Assembly (NCBI GenBank): GCA_023055425.1 | Contig: JALGPY010000001.1 | Location: 117,285,057 to 117,349,056, forward strand | Reading direction: 5' to 3' | Length of the DNA: 64,000 bases | From: Linanthus parryae | Lineage: Eukaryota > Streptophyta > Magnoliopsida > Ericales > Polemoniaceae | Part shown: positions 33,453 to 49,127 of the stretch, piece after piece | Numbering within the stretch: position 1 is the stretch's first letter | How the letters are laid out: every line of letters starts with the position of its first letter | Position numbers and translations under genes: made by a program | Notes under the pieces: model-generated | Databases searched by the model: none | Seen by the model: only the letters and a program-made list of their open reading frames with translations | What the model was told of the DNA's origin: nothing

Positions 33453-33484
33453 GTTTTGGTTTCTTTTAATAATATTCAGTTTGA

Positions 33485-33485
<1 letters not shown>

Positions 33486-33520
<35 letters not shown>
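33486..33520 (+). other. LINE poly(A) tail
   Basis: 35 consecutive A bases between the 3' UTR and the right target duplication. A long pure tail fits a recent insertion or assembly of a young copy. Confidence 0.95.
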
Positions 33521-33523
<3 letters not shown>

Positions 33524-33755
33524 AACCCTAAATGAAGAAGAATACGGTATAAATATGGGGGCTGAATCAAAGGACTCATCCAACGGTGTGGATGCAAGCG
33601 TAGGAATTGGGGTTAGAGTAAATGACAGAAAATACCCTTATAACAGTGGGTAATTACAGAGCAGCTAGGGTTGTAATTATAATGAGCCAAGACTGACTGG
33701 TAAATCATCAGCGGGCTGGACTTCTCGTGAGCCTTGAACTGCTACATATGGATCA
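33521..33755 (-). repeat. 5' LTR of copia C, part 2
   Basis: Resumes after the LINE. It matches 22578-22820 (for example gggtaattacagagcagcta), diverges after ggatcatta, and so its outer border and target duplication cannot be fixed. Confidence 0.75.
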
Positions 33756-33990
33756 TTACATTGCTCATAAAGATTGTGCATCCACGAGCTCACAAGAACC
33801 TTGCTTTCTACATTTGTTCACGCAAGTTTGTTGTCTACACATGAAAACACAACATTTGAGTGGATTTGCCAAAATTGTTCATTTGAAGAAGCGTAACTGA
33901 GTCTTGTACAACACTCAAGTATCCAAGCTTACATTAGCCATTTGTTCTGAAGTACATTCCCTCATCAACAGCTTCGCAAATTAACATCAA

Positions 33991-33993
<3 letters not shown>
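33756..33993 (+). promoter_or_regulatory. Upstream region of the DUF538 gene
   Basis: Sequence between the copia C LTR and the GA microsatellite. It must hold the promoter and 5' leader of the DUF538 gene. No TATA box can be named with confidence. The LTR lies less than 300 bp upstream of the start codon. Confidence 0.35.

Positions 33994-34034
<41 letters not shown>
33994..34034 (+). repeat. (GA)20 microsatellite in 5' leader
   Basis: Forty-one bases of GA directly abutting the ATG at 34035. GA/CT repeats are frequent in plant 5' UTRs and can bind BBR/BPC factors; a role here is inference. Confidence 0.9.
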
Positions 34035-34038
<4 letters not shown>

Positions 34039-34419
34039 GCAAGGGCAAAGTAGATGTAAATCATGGAAGTGAAAAATGCAGGGAGAAGCTACCTGCCTTT
34101 TTTACAGAAATGAGATTGCCAGAATGGCTCACGCCCTTGGGTGACATAAACGAATTCGGACACGAATCAGACAGGGACTATAGATGGTTGAAGCTGAAAA
34201 AGAGAACTGGAAGAAATCGGTGGGAAAGAAGTCTCTTACGACGCCCACATCACAGCCTATGTTAAGCACAAGAAAATCACAAACCTTGCCCGCGTCAAAG
34301 CCAAGGAGATACTCATTTGGTTCACGGTTAGTGAAATACTCGTCGACCACCCTTCTGAGGGGACCGTCACATTCAAAACACTTACCTGCTTTTCAAAAAC
34401 TTTTAAGATAGAACAATAA
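34035..34419 (+). pseudogene. DUF538 family gene with one-base frameshift
   Basis: Begins MGKGKVDVNHGSEKCREKLP and reads the DUF538 pattern: LPEWLTPLGDINEFGHESD, then YRWLKLKK. After an A5 run at 34197-34201 the frame ends out of register. One frame on, the family continues with EIGGKEVSYDAHITAYVK, ITNLARVKAKEILIWFTVSE and VTFKTLTCFSKTFKIEQ, ending at TAA 34417-34419. One extra A in the run explains everything; without it the product would be about 127 residues, normal for short DUF538 proteins, which are single-exon. So this is either a recent pseudogene or a homopolymer sequencing error. DUF538 proteins are plant-specific beta-rich proteins of unclear function. The gene faces the carboxypeptidase gene tail to tail, 241 bp apart. 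Confidence 0.8.
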
Positions 34420-34660
34420 ATTTCAACAGACTGTTGCTGGTACCGTTACTCTGATACCAACCATGTAAACTGTGAACATTAATAATTCTTTTGTTGTATC
34501 TCTCATCATTTCGCGTAATCTTGATATATTGTGCAATACTACTACTTTGATAGCTAATGAATCAATTATTACACTTTAAAACATAGTGTGGTTGATGCGA
34601 TTCTTCATCGTGTTAATTGATTTGAGAGATAAATGTGCATACGTGGGAGGTCGATCATCA
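34420..34660. other. Convergent intergenic spacer
   Basis: Holds the 3' UTRs of the DUF538 gene and the carboxypeptidase gene; AT-rich. Several AATAA-like strings on both strands could serve as polyadenylation signals, but none can be chosen. Confidence 0.4.
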
Positions 34661-39415
<4,755 letters not shown>

Positions 39416-39814
39416 GTCTCAGATCTGCATTTACTGCTCAAGCTTTCTTGAGTGAGAGGGAGAGAGAGAGAACAGTCAACTCTATGTAGTAGTGGTATCT
39501 GCTTTGGAATTGTGGGTATGGGAGTGAAGAAGCCATGTGTTTGTATTTTTCTGCCATGGCCATACATGGGAAGAAGTCTTCCTCTTTCTCATGAATAGTC
39601 CAAACAGAAGCATGGCTGTATGGTATGGCTGGCCTTGTTTAATTAGTGTATATGATTCTTTTCCCTATGTCCAAAGTTTATGTACTTTTTCTTACATTCT
39701 TGGAAATAACTACAGTTAGAAATGCTTGAAAGAAAGTTGTATGATCATCTCCATTGGTGGCCACTTATCCATCCCCTAAACTATGTTTGGCCTCACTCTA
39801 TCTCTTCTTAAGTA
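39416..39814 (-). promoter_or_regulatory. Promoter region of the SCPL gene
   Basis: About 400 bp between the start codon and the Stowaway MITE. The leader contains a CT-rich stretch on the minus strand (gagagagagag on plus, about 39455-39472). No TATA box can be chosen with confidence. Confidence 0.4.
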
Positions 39815-39984
39815 CTACCTCCATTTCGCTAGTTCTTCCTAGTTTGATTTGTGATAGTCACTTTGACTCGGTGATTTGTTTGCAAAACGATGGAAGAATT
39901 TGGTAATCTTTTTAATTTATGGTGTTGCAGGGTAAGTGACCCGGTAAATAGTGAAATATGAAGAATATGGCGAAACGGATGTAG
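39815..39984. mobile_element. Stowaway-type MITE
   Basis: 170 bp between TA dinucleotides (39813-39814 and 39985-39986). Termini ctacctccatttcgc and, in reverse complement, ctacatccgtttcgc. These are Stowaway/Tc1-mariner ends. No coding capacity. Sits about 400 bp upstream of the SCPL start codon. Confidence 0.85.
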
Positions 39985-40261
39985 TATTCATGAAACTGTT
40001 ATTTGGCCTGTTAGAAGTGCCTTGAATCAAAGCAACCAAGACTCGACGAAGAAGGACGAAGAAGACAAAGACGCAGCATCTTGGAAGTGCAGGGACTCGC
40101 AAGAGAAGCAACCAACTCGCATGGGTTGGAATGTGCTCGTACGAGCAGGGAGTACTCGCACGAACGCGAGCAGGAGCAGGAACTCATGCGAGCAGCTCAG
40201 CGCTGGGGTGTTTTTAGGTTGTTTCCTTGTTTCTTAAGGCGGTTTCAGCTTTGGCAGCAAG
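39985..40261. other. Spacer with palindromic motifs
   Basis: Contains ctcg-rich short dyads: tgctcgtacgagca (40134-40147) and ctcgcacgaacgcgag (40154-40169). It may be a fragment of an Athila-like interior, because the palindrome cluster at 3799-3915 has the same design. No gene. Confidence 0.4.
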
Positions 40262-40449
40262 TCTAGGTTCACTTATGTCTACAAACGGAAGACGAAATCC
40301 GCAATGCACTAAGAAGCATGAGTCCAATTCTACAAGTTGATACTCTTATTCTCTCTAGTGCAAGAGGCGACTATATGAGGGCACGAGTTCACCTACCTCT
40401 CAATCAACCTCTTTAGATGGGTCGTAATATTGATGTTTTGGGTGATATA

Positions 40450-40873
40450 GGGGCTGTTTGGATGAGCTGAAATAAGTGAGAGGTTGAGCTTCAAAGCTCC
40501 TTTTATCTGTAGTGTTTGAATGGGGTAGATTATTATAGATTATGGGTAAAAAGAAATATTTTTAAAGATTGTGAGGTTCGAACATGAGACCTCCTGTAAC
40601 GGATTCAAATACTTTACCACTGTGATAACACAACATTGTGTAAAAAGAACCAAAAATTACATTAAAGAGTTCGGAATTTTGCCAAAAAAGTTCGGAATTA
40701 CGCCAAAAAATCCGGACATCCGGCTGAAAATCCGGAAATCCGGATTTCAAGCCGGAATTCCGGATTTTTTTTGGTGGAATTCCATTTCCTTTGTTTGTTC
40801 GGAGAGGTTTGACCGGATTTCTCAAATTTTTGACTTTTTAGTTCCTCTCTACTTACTCTCATCCAAACAAGCC
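40450..40873. mobile_element. TIR MITE inside the old LINE
   Basis: Termini ggggctgtttggatgag (left) and gggcttgtttggatgag (right, reverse complement), with further pairing aagtgagagg/aagtagagagg. It splits LINE ORF1, where protein similarity continues on both sides. GGCTTGTTTGG-type ends suggest PIF/Harbinger or a related group. The target duplication is unclear (ata versus att). The middle is crowded with ccgga/tccgg dyads (40670-40770). Confidence 0.7.
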
Positions 40874-42568
40874 CATTATTAGGCTGGACTTCAAATACGA
40901 GCGGATTGGCTAAGTCTATCACTGGTGTGGTCAATTCGAACACTACAGTGAAGATTGTGTGGTCAAGATGGATGCTGAAAAAGAACGTGATTCGTCGGGA
41001 TATAGTGATTGGTTGATTTACGGACCTCCATCGAGGAAGCATTTGATCTTCTCTGACATGTTCGATAGTACAGAAACTAATAAGAGTTCGGAGGAGAAGG
41101 AAGCGAATCGAAGGGTGATATGTAAGTGGATGGAAAATCAGAAGATGGTGATTGGGGGTTCAGTAATGAGGAGGATGTTGGTAATGAAGAAGATAAGGAT
41201 GGTAGACAAAGACGTTCACTAACCCACTGGTTGTGGGTATGGATGTTCCAGTTACTAACCGGCCGAAGCATCCTTTGGTTCCCAACCCTCGATTCACGGC
41301 GGAACAAAAAGCCAACGACACCGTTAGTAAAGCACCCAGCCGCACCACCAGTCCAAAACGTAAAATAAGTGAAGCAAACCTTACACCAAACCCTCGCAAA
41401 AAACATATGGAAAGATTAATTTCCTCGGGAAGAGGCTCTTCGGGCAACATTGGAAGATGAAGAGGGTCAGGAAGTGGTAATCGGTCTGGTTAGGGTCGAG
41501 GCATCCTACAGAGATGGCCTTCATGCTGGTCTTGGTTCTTCACCCCCCCCCCCTCCAGTGGGTTCACATCAAGAAGCTACAGTATAAGTTGGAAACCATG
41601 TCCACGTAAACAAGCCAGTTTCAAACAATGAGAAGTCGATTACTACTAAGGGTGGTGCGGATGTGCATACTGCTATGTCACCAACTCAAACACCTCAGGC
41701 TCCAATCAGCGAGGAAAGTTCCAAGGTTGAGTATGTAAAGGTTTTTGATAATAGGATTCCGCACAGGAGCGGAGTACCTCGTAAACTCTACATTCTTCAT
41801 TGGCTAAGGCTGCGAGACAGCCTAGTCACTCGCAAAGAGTATCATAAGTTGGAACGTACGGGGGATTGGCAAACCTCGTATCGTTGCTTCCCTTTGCGAA
41901 CTTGTAAAGAGAAGACGGTCGAATGTAGTGTTTTTGATGGAAACTGTAGCGTATGAAAATTGGATGAGAAGGATCAAGTGAAGGTTGCGTTTTTAGAATG
42001 AGGTTTTCAGATAGTCTGACGATAGTGGAGGAGGAAGAAGGGGTGGTCTAGCTCTTCTTTGGGATGAATCAGTTAGTTTTTCGCTGTCAACTTGGTCAAA
42101 TTCTCATAGTCATGGTAGTATCATTTTTTCTAGCATATCTAAATAGGGATTCGTAAGCAGTTTTTATGGTGCTCCTGTGAGGGAGGAACACCATATATCA
42201 TGGAGTCTTTTGGAATGCCTCAACCCTGGGGACCATCCCTGGTGTATAGTTGGATATTTTAACACTTTCCCGTATATTCTGGACAAGGAAGGGGGTTGAC
42301 CAGTACCCATTAGTCAGATATAGGGATTTTTTAGCGTCGTCCAACGACTTCAGCTACGGGACATGGAATTCTCAGATCTCGTTTTACATGGCAAAATAAT
42401 CAGGAAGGCACTGCAGCAATCATAGAAGACTAGACAGACGTCTTCGGTTGGGCTAGTGTCCATCACTTAGTTGCAGAAGTATCGAATCACGTTCCTATTG
42501 AAGTTTTCTGGGATAATATCATTGAGAAGCGATCAGCAAAGGCTCAAAGGAATTTTCAATTTGAGTCA

Positions 42569-44508
42569 ATGTGGTTACATCACGATGGTTGTAAAGAGTT
42601 GGTCAAATATTACTGGACGAGCTCTTCGGTTCAGCTAGATGCAAATATTTTTTCCCTTTCCGATTCTTTTAAGCATCAAAACAGAAGTACTTTCGGCCAT
42701 ATGAGAAGAAAGTTGCAGAAGCTACGTGACAGACTTCAGGAGCTTATGGATGGGTATCAATCAGATGAGGCCCTGGCCGAAGCTAAAACAGTTCATAACT
42801 TGCTCCAAATCCTATTAAGGGAGGAGGAGATGTGGCATCAACGTTGGAGAGGTTTGCATGCGTAAAGGAGGCCATAATATGGGTTTCTTTCACCAAAAAT
42901 CTTCAAATCACAAGAACATGAAAAGAATCAAATGTATTGACGATGTCTCTGGGTTATGGACTGAGGAAAAACAGAAGGTTGTTACAATCCTTGTGGATTA
43001 TTTCAAGGGTATTTTCTCTTTTGTGGATCTGTCCAGAGCTCAGATGGAACTAGTTTTGACAAGGATCGAGGAGTTGATTTCGTTAGAGAATCGAGCTGCC
43101 ATGAATCAACCCTTCACAGCCACGAATATCCGCATTGAGTTAGGAGAAATGGCGCTTGTGAAGGCTCCTGGACCAGCTGGATTTCAACTGCTCTTCTATC
43201 ATAAATTTTGGAATGTCATCAGTCCAGATGTAGAGGAGGTTTGTTTTGGTATCCTTAATGATGGTGCTGATATTTCCAAGTATAATTAACACTCTCATTG
43301 CATTGATTCTGAAAGTTAAGAAGGTAAGAAAGGCCGCTGATTTGTGTTCCATCAGCTTATGTAATACGATTTATAAAGTGGTAACAAAAGTACTGGCAAA
43401 TCGACTCAAGTCACTTCTAGGTTCTCTTATTTCTGAGAACCAGAGTGCTTTTGTGTCATGTAAATTGATTACAGAAAGACTCTAACTTTTGAGCTCCTCC
43501 ATACCATGAAAAGTAGGAAGAAGGGTAAGACGGGTTTTCTGGTTCTAAAAGCATAAATGAGTAAGGCCTACGATCGAGTTGAGTGAGATTTCTTGCGTGC
43601 ACTATGGAGCGGATATGTTTAAGCACAATTGGATTCACTTAGTTATGAAATGCATTTCAACTGCATCTTATAGCCTCATTGTGAATGGGGAAGTTCAGGG
43701 GATGAGGGGTTTACGACAGGGTTGCCTGCTATCCCCCTATCTATTTTTACTTGTTCGTGAAACTACGACACGCAGTTTGACTCTTTATGTGCAGGAAAGG
43801 CACATCTCCGGATTGGTAACGTCCAGGGGAGGTCCAACTGCTTCAAACTTATTTTTTCCAGATGATAGTCTCGTCTTCACCAAGGCGACATATGCAGAGA
43901 TTGATCGTCTGCGTGAGATTCTGAGGAGGTACTAGATTGCTTCGGGCTAACTTCTTAATCTTCATAAATCATCTATGGTATATTTAGACACGTTCCACTT
44001 GCTGATAGAGTTCAGCTGAGTCAGCGTCTAGGCTTTCAACTGGTGGAGGAAAACGACTCGTATCTAGGCCTTCCCAAAATCTTTGGCCGGAAGTGTTTTT
44101 TCTCCTTTGGCTATCTAATTGAACACATTAGTAAGAAAGAAGGGTTGGAAAAGAGAAGAACTTTCTATTGCAGGTAAATAGGTTCTTATTAAAGCTGTGA
44201 TCCAAACACTCCCCAATTACGCGACAAGTTGTTTTGTCTTGCCCAAGAGAGTTTTGCAGGACATGGAGCTACTAGTCGGACGCTTTTGGTAGGGTGGGAA
44301 TGAAGAAAAAATAAATGCATTGGGTGTCTTTGGACAAAATGAAGATGTCTAAAGCTCATGGAGGCCTAGGTTTTAGAGACTTTCATGATTTTAATATAGC
44401 TCTCTTAGCGAAGAAAACTTAGAGATTTATGAGGAACCCAAACATTCTTGTTAGCCGAGTATTCAAATCCAAGTACTACAAAGACTCTTATATCATTGAT
44501 GTTGATGT
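42569..44508 (+). pseudogene. Old LINE ORF2 remnant, reverse transcriptase
   Basis: Readable blocks in several frames: MALVKAPGPAGFQLLFYHKF (about 43149-43208, RT), ISLCNTIYKVVTKVLANRL with ENQSAFVSCKLITE, MRGLRQGCLLSPYLF near 43700, FPDDSLVF where FADD is expected (the ADD alanine is changed), and FRDFHDFNIALLAKK near 44375. Interrupted at 44508 by copia A copy 2 and continued at 52862. Too damaged to function. Confidence 0.8.
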
Positions 44509-45899
44509 TGTTGGGTTTTGACGTAGGTAACGCAACAGAATAACATAAATTTAATTCCTACTCAAAGCCCACCAAGGATCACAGGAAGAGACATCATAAC
44601 ATGATAAGGGACAAAGTAGTTGTGTACCTTTTGATTTGAGAGATCACACGAAGAATATTGTCCTCGTCTCTATGGTTGATCCACGTCTAGAGGTGAGATC
44701 TATATTCTTCCTTCTCAAGTGCTAGCTTGGACCAGAGGAAGAGGGAAGAAGGAATCAAGCAACCAAAGAAAAAAGAGACGGTTTCAGCCCTCTCTTGTGC
44801 CGACGGGTAGGGGCCAGACGGGCTAGGGGCTTCGGCCTCTAGCTTTGTCTTGCTCTCTCCCACTCTCTTGTGTTATGTCTAATAACATTAGTGGGAAGGA
44901 AGCTAGATCCTCCTTTATATAGTCCAACAACTCTTTGTTAACTACATAAAGGTCCTTCCTAGTTCTACATGAACTTGGATTAGTCCATTCCTTGCATATT
45001 AGTCCCACTAAGTTTGCAAGGTGTTGCAAAGTGATCCTTAGTATTAATTAATCATATTAATTAATCCCAAATCTAGTTCCACTCTATTTGAAGTGTGACC
45101 CCATAGGTTTCTATTTAGTTAGTAGTAACTTATTACTAACATGGAGCGGTGTCTAGCAACACATCCATGCACCCAACTAATAGAAATAGGCAGTGATCCC
45201 GACAAACCTTTGTGCCCAATATCTTATATTGCACTATCCATTTGTCTCCATATCCGGATTGGACACGAGACATAAATAGTCACACTCGTATATCCAATCC
45301 ATAGTTCCTCGATCCTGGGAATATGCTTATGCAAGCAGATAACATCAATATCTCCATATTGATTTATCTAAGTCTGTCAAGAAATTCATTAAGCCTCATC
45401 CCTCGAGTGGCCGTGGACATTTACTCCCATTATGTGGGAGGGAAAAATCCTCTCTACATCACTCATGACCAATAGCTATCTTTATGATTACCCAGTTACG
45501 GTGTAGCGTTTGATAACATCAAATCATGATATTTCATAACTAGAATATCTAGTGACTTCAAGTCTAAGGATTGCAATTATATTAGCACTACAAGAAGCGA
45601 TTGTGAATTTAACATAATCTAATGTATCCTTCTTGTTGTGGGTCAATCGAGTATGCCATTACTCATAATGCATACCCATGTGTTAGACTTGATATCTCCA
45701 TATCAATCTACACACATACTAGTCTATATTTTATCGTCTCTTTAATCAATATAATGGACTAGGGATATTTAAGTTAAACAACACATGGTATCTAAGGATT
45801 TCATTATATTAAATATCACAATATATAATAAATGAATATTCTAGCCAATAACAATGTTCATACTTAATATATATTGCCTCTAGGGCACCTATTCCAATA
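44509..45899 (-). repeat. 3' LTR of copia A copy 2
   Basis: 1391 bp; plus-strand ends tgttgggttttgacg and cacctattccaata (the last TA instead of CA is a mutation). Matches 51454-52861. Confidence 0.92.
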
Positions 45900-45912
45900 G
45901 TCTCCCACTTGC
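45900..45912 (-). other. Polypurine tract of copia A copy 2
   Basis: Minus strand gcaagtgggagac directly before the LTR. Confidence 0.8.
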
Positions 45913-48778
45913 ACTCGTGCCAATCTGGTGCATCTTGTATGCCTATAGATCTGGCGTGCCCTTCATGCTTTCGCTGCGCAAGAGGTTTTGTGAGCGGATC
46001 TGAAAGATTGTCATCCGTTGGAATCTTGCACATCTTCACATCTCCTCGATCGATCATATCACGAATAAGATGGAATATCCTAAGTACATGCTTTGATTTC
46101 TGGTGTGATCTTGGTTCCTTGGCTTGTGCGATCGCCTCGGAGTTGTCACAGTACAACTCTATGGGATCCACGATGCTAGGGACCACAACGAGCTCAGTGA
46201 TAAACTTCTTTATCCAAACTGCCTCTTTTGGTGCTTCCGCAACAGCAATGTACTCAAATTCTGTTGCAGAATCAGCAATTGTCCTTTGCTTGGAACTCTT
46301 CTAGCTCACAGCTCCTTCATTCAGGCAAAACACATATCCAGACTCTGATCTATAGTCATCTTTGTCAGTTTGGAAGCTTGCATCAGTTTAACCACTTACA
46401 CATAGCTCTTCCTTACCTCCAAATATCAAAAAGGCATCCTTAGTTCTTCTTAAGAACTTTAGGATTTTCTTGACAGCAATCCAGTGACTCTCACCCGGAT
46501 TGGACTAATATCTGCTCACCATACTCAACGCGTATGATACGTCTGGTCTAGTACACAACATGGCGTACATGATGGATCCTATGGCCAAAGCATAGGGTAT
46601 CCTACTCATGCGTTCCTTCTCAATCTCATTGAAGGGACAGTCATTCCTTGAGAGAGTGACTCCATGAGACATGGGAAAGAATCCCTTCTTGGAATCTTGC
46701 ATGTTGAACCTCTTCAACACCTTGTCTATGTATGTACTTTGACTTAGGCCGAGCAGCTTTCTAGATCTATCCCTATAGATATTTATACCAAGTATATAGG
46801 TTGCATATCATAAGTCCTTCATTGCAAAACTTTTTCCTATCCAATCTTTAACAGATTGCAAAGTTGGAATATTGTTGCCAATGATTAGTATGTCATCCAC
46901 ATACAAGACCAAAAATACTACAGAGCTCCCACTAACCTTCTTGTAAACACAAGGCTCATCTTCGTTCTTGATGAAGCCAAACTCTTTGACCGCGTCATCA
47001 AAACGTCGATTCCAGCTTCTAGAAGCTTGCTTTAATCCATGAATGGATCTTTGCAGCTTACAGACTTTATTGGCATTCTCTGGATCCTCAAAACCCTCTG
47101 GTTGTGTCATGTACACATCCTCGAGGATGTTCCCATAAAGGAACGCTGTTTTGACATCCATTTGCCAAATCTCATAGTCGTAGAATGCTGCAATAGCAAG
47201 TAGGATTCGAATGGATTTAGTCATGGCTACTGGCGAAAAGGTCTCATCATAGTGAATACCATGAATCTGTCTTTACCCTTTGGCTACCAATCGCCCCTTA
47301 TAGGAAAATACATTCCCATCCATGTCGCTCTTCTTCTTGAAGACCCATTTGCACCCTATGAGCCGAGCCCCTTCGGGTGGTTCCACCAAAGTCCATACTT
47401 TGTTGGTGTACATGGAATCCATTTCGGATCTCAAGACTTCTAGCAACTTCTTAGAGTCTGGGCCTTTCATGGCTTCCCCTTAGGATCCAGGCTCATCATC
47501 CATGAGTGGCACGTCATCGGGCTCAGTCACGAGAAGTCCGTACCTCTCTGGCTCATGACGCACCCTTCCTGACTTGCGGAGTTCCTATGTTACCCGAACA
47601 GGTTCTTCCACAACAGCTTGCAGTTCCTGTTTATGTTTTATCATCGGTTCAGTGATTTGTGGTTCTTGAATCTCTTCAAGTTCTACAGCCCTCCCACTTG
47701 CTTCTTTAGAGACAAACTCTATTTCCAGAAACACGCCGGTCCGAGTAACAAACACTTTGTTCTCGATGGAATTGTAGAAATAATATCCTTTAGTTTCCTT
47801 AGGATATCCCACAAATTTACACTTATCCACTTTGGGCCCTAGCTTGTCTGTTTGTAAACGCTTCACATAGACATCGCAGCCCCAAATCCTCATAAACGAC
47901 ACTATGGGACGCTTCCCAATCCATATCTCATATTGTGTCTTCATGACTGATTTGGATGGAACAAGGTTAATGGTAAACAATGCCGTCAATAGAGCATGTC
48001 CCCACAATGATATCGGAAGATTAGTTTGAGACATCATAGATTGCACCATATCTAATAGTGAGTGATTCCTCCTTTCGGACACGCCATTCCATTGTGGCGT
48101 TCCGGGTGGAGTGAGGTGGGATACTATCCCGCACTCTCTAAGATACTCATCAATCTCTTGGCTTAAGTATTCTCCTCCACGATTCGATCGTAGAGCCTTA
48201 ATACTTTTACCAAGTTGCTTCTCTACTTCATTCTTGAATTCTTTGAACAAGTCAAAGAATTCGGATTTGGCCTTCATAAGGTATACAAATCCATATCTAC
48301 TGAAATCATTAGTAAATGTAATGAAGTAGGTGTAACCACCTCTGGCAGGCGTGGGGAATGGCCCAAATACATCAGTGTGTATGAGCGCCAATAATTCACT
48401 AGTCCTCTCACCTTTCTTATTGAAAGGGGACTTTGTCATTTTTCCTAATAAACAAGATTCACATGTCTCATATGATTCCAAATCAAATGAGTCTAGAAGT
48501 CTATCCTTATGGAGTCTAGATATGCGTTTCTCATTTATATGGCCTAACCGATAGTGCCATAGATATGTAGAATTTAAATTGTTAATTTTAATCCTTTTAG
48601 TATTTATGTTATAGATTGGAATATTTAGATCAAGGATACACAATCCATTAGGCAAATGCGCACTACAATAGTGCATACCATCAAAATAGATGGAGCAACA
48701 CTTGTCCTTTATTGAAATAGAAAAACCCTTCTCGTCCAAACAAGAAGTGGAAATAATGTTTCTGCTAATAGCAGGCAC
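45913..48778 (-). pseudogene. pol: Copia pol: integrase, RT, RNase H (broken)
   Basis: 48778-47585 is one open frame with GAG-pre-integrase (LWHYRLGHINEKRISRL), a zinc-type CESCLLGKMTKSPF, and the integrase core: HTDVFGPFPTPARGGYTYFI, then ERRNHSLLDMVQSMM with the catalytic Glu region. 47470-47273 starts RT (GARLIGCKWVFKKKSDMDG), 47224-46808 carries QMDVKTAFLYGNILEDVYM, SIHGLKQASRSWNRRFD and the catalytic LVLYVDDILIIGNN, and 46720-46505 has YALAIGSIMYAMLCTRPDVS. RNase H at 46186-45909 ends with LYCDNSEAIAQAKEPRSHQK. Breaks near 47580, 47250, 46800 and 46300. Domain order is the copia order. Confidence 0.92.
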
Positions 48779-48796
48779 ATAAAAGCAATTGTCTAA

Positions 48797-49120
48797 TTAT
48801 AAAATAAGTCCAGAAGGAAAAGATAGCTCATGAACGCCTACAGCTAATGCAGCAACTCTTGCTCCATTCCCGACGCGCAGATCTATCTCCCCTTTAGTCA
48901 ATCTTCTACTTCTTTTCAAATCCTGCACATTTCGACAAATGTGAGAACCATATCCAGTATCCAATACCCAAGATGAAGAAATAGAAAGATTGACGTCTAT
49001 ATCATAAATACCTGGTGGTGGTGGAATCACTATTCCAAGCTTATTATCCTCCAGATATTTAGGGCAATGCCTCCTCCAGTGACCCGGCTGGCTGCAGTTG
49101 TGACATTCACCTTTGGCCAC
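48797..49120 (-). pseudogene. Copia gag zinc knuckle and protease
   Basis: CHNCSQPGHWRRHCPKY is a CCHC knuckle. It is followed by SSWVLDTGYGSHIC, the copia protease active site with D-T-G. Separated from gag by a frameshift near 49125 and from integrase by a stop near 48795. Confidence 0.88.
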
Positions 49121-49127
49121 GCCTCCA

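Larger units (their letters stand above)
27282..33520 (+). mobile_element. Full-length plant L1-type LINE
   Basis: 6239 bp with a 310-bp 5' UTR, two ORFs, a short 3' UTR and a 35-base A tail (33486-33520). It is flanked by a 14-bp target duplication tctaaccctaaatg (27268-27281 and 33521-33534), and cleanly splits the copia C 5' LTR, which proves the insertion borders. ORF1 is intact and ORF2 has a single in-frame stop. A 5' UTR rich in TTC/TCTC precedes ORF1. This is one of the most complete elements in the window and younger than copia C. Confidence 0.95.
40262..44508 (+). mobile_element. Degenerate 5'-truncated LINE, part 1
   Basis: Begins inside ORF1: TEDEIRNALRSMSPILQVDT (about 40288-40347), DYMRARVHLPLNQPL, then after a MITE LDFKYERI and a zinc knuckle WCGQFEHYSEDC whose first cysteine is lost (about 40885-40960). 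ORF2 follows with endonuclease traces (about 42170-42400) and RT blocks with many stops. The element resumes at 52862 beyond a copia insertion. The exact 5' end and its target duplication could not be set. Confidence 0.8.

Noticed and set aside
22451..33800. Target duplication of copia C (catag / cataa)
   Set aside because: The right LTR border diverges before a duplication can be set; the match would require an LTR end other than CA.
34184..34411. Alternative frame overlapping the DUF538 gene
   Set aside because: It does not give DUF538-like sequence; the frame starting with EIGGKEV does.
39930..40300. Target duplication for the old LINE (ggtaagtgac upstream versus ggtaagagac at 53961)
   Set aside because: Only about 9 of 12 bases agree, and the 5' end of the LINE would then include sequence with no LINE similarity.
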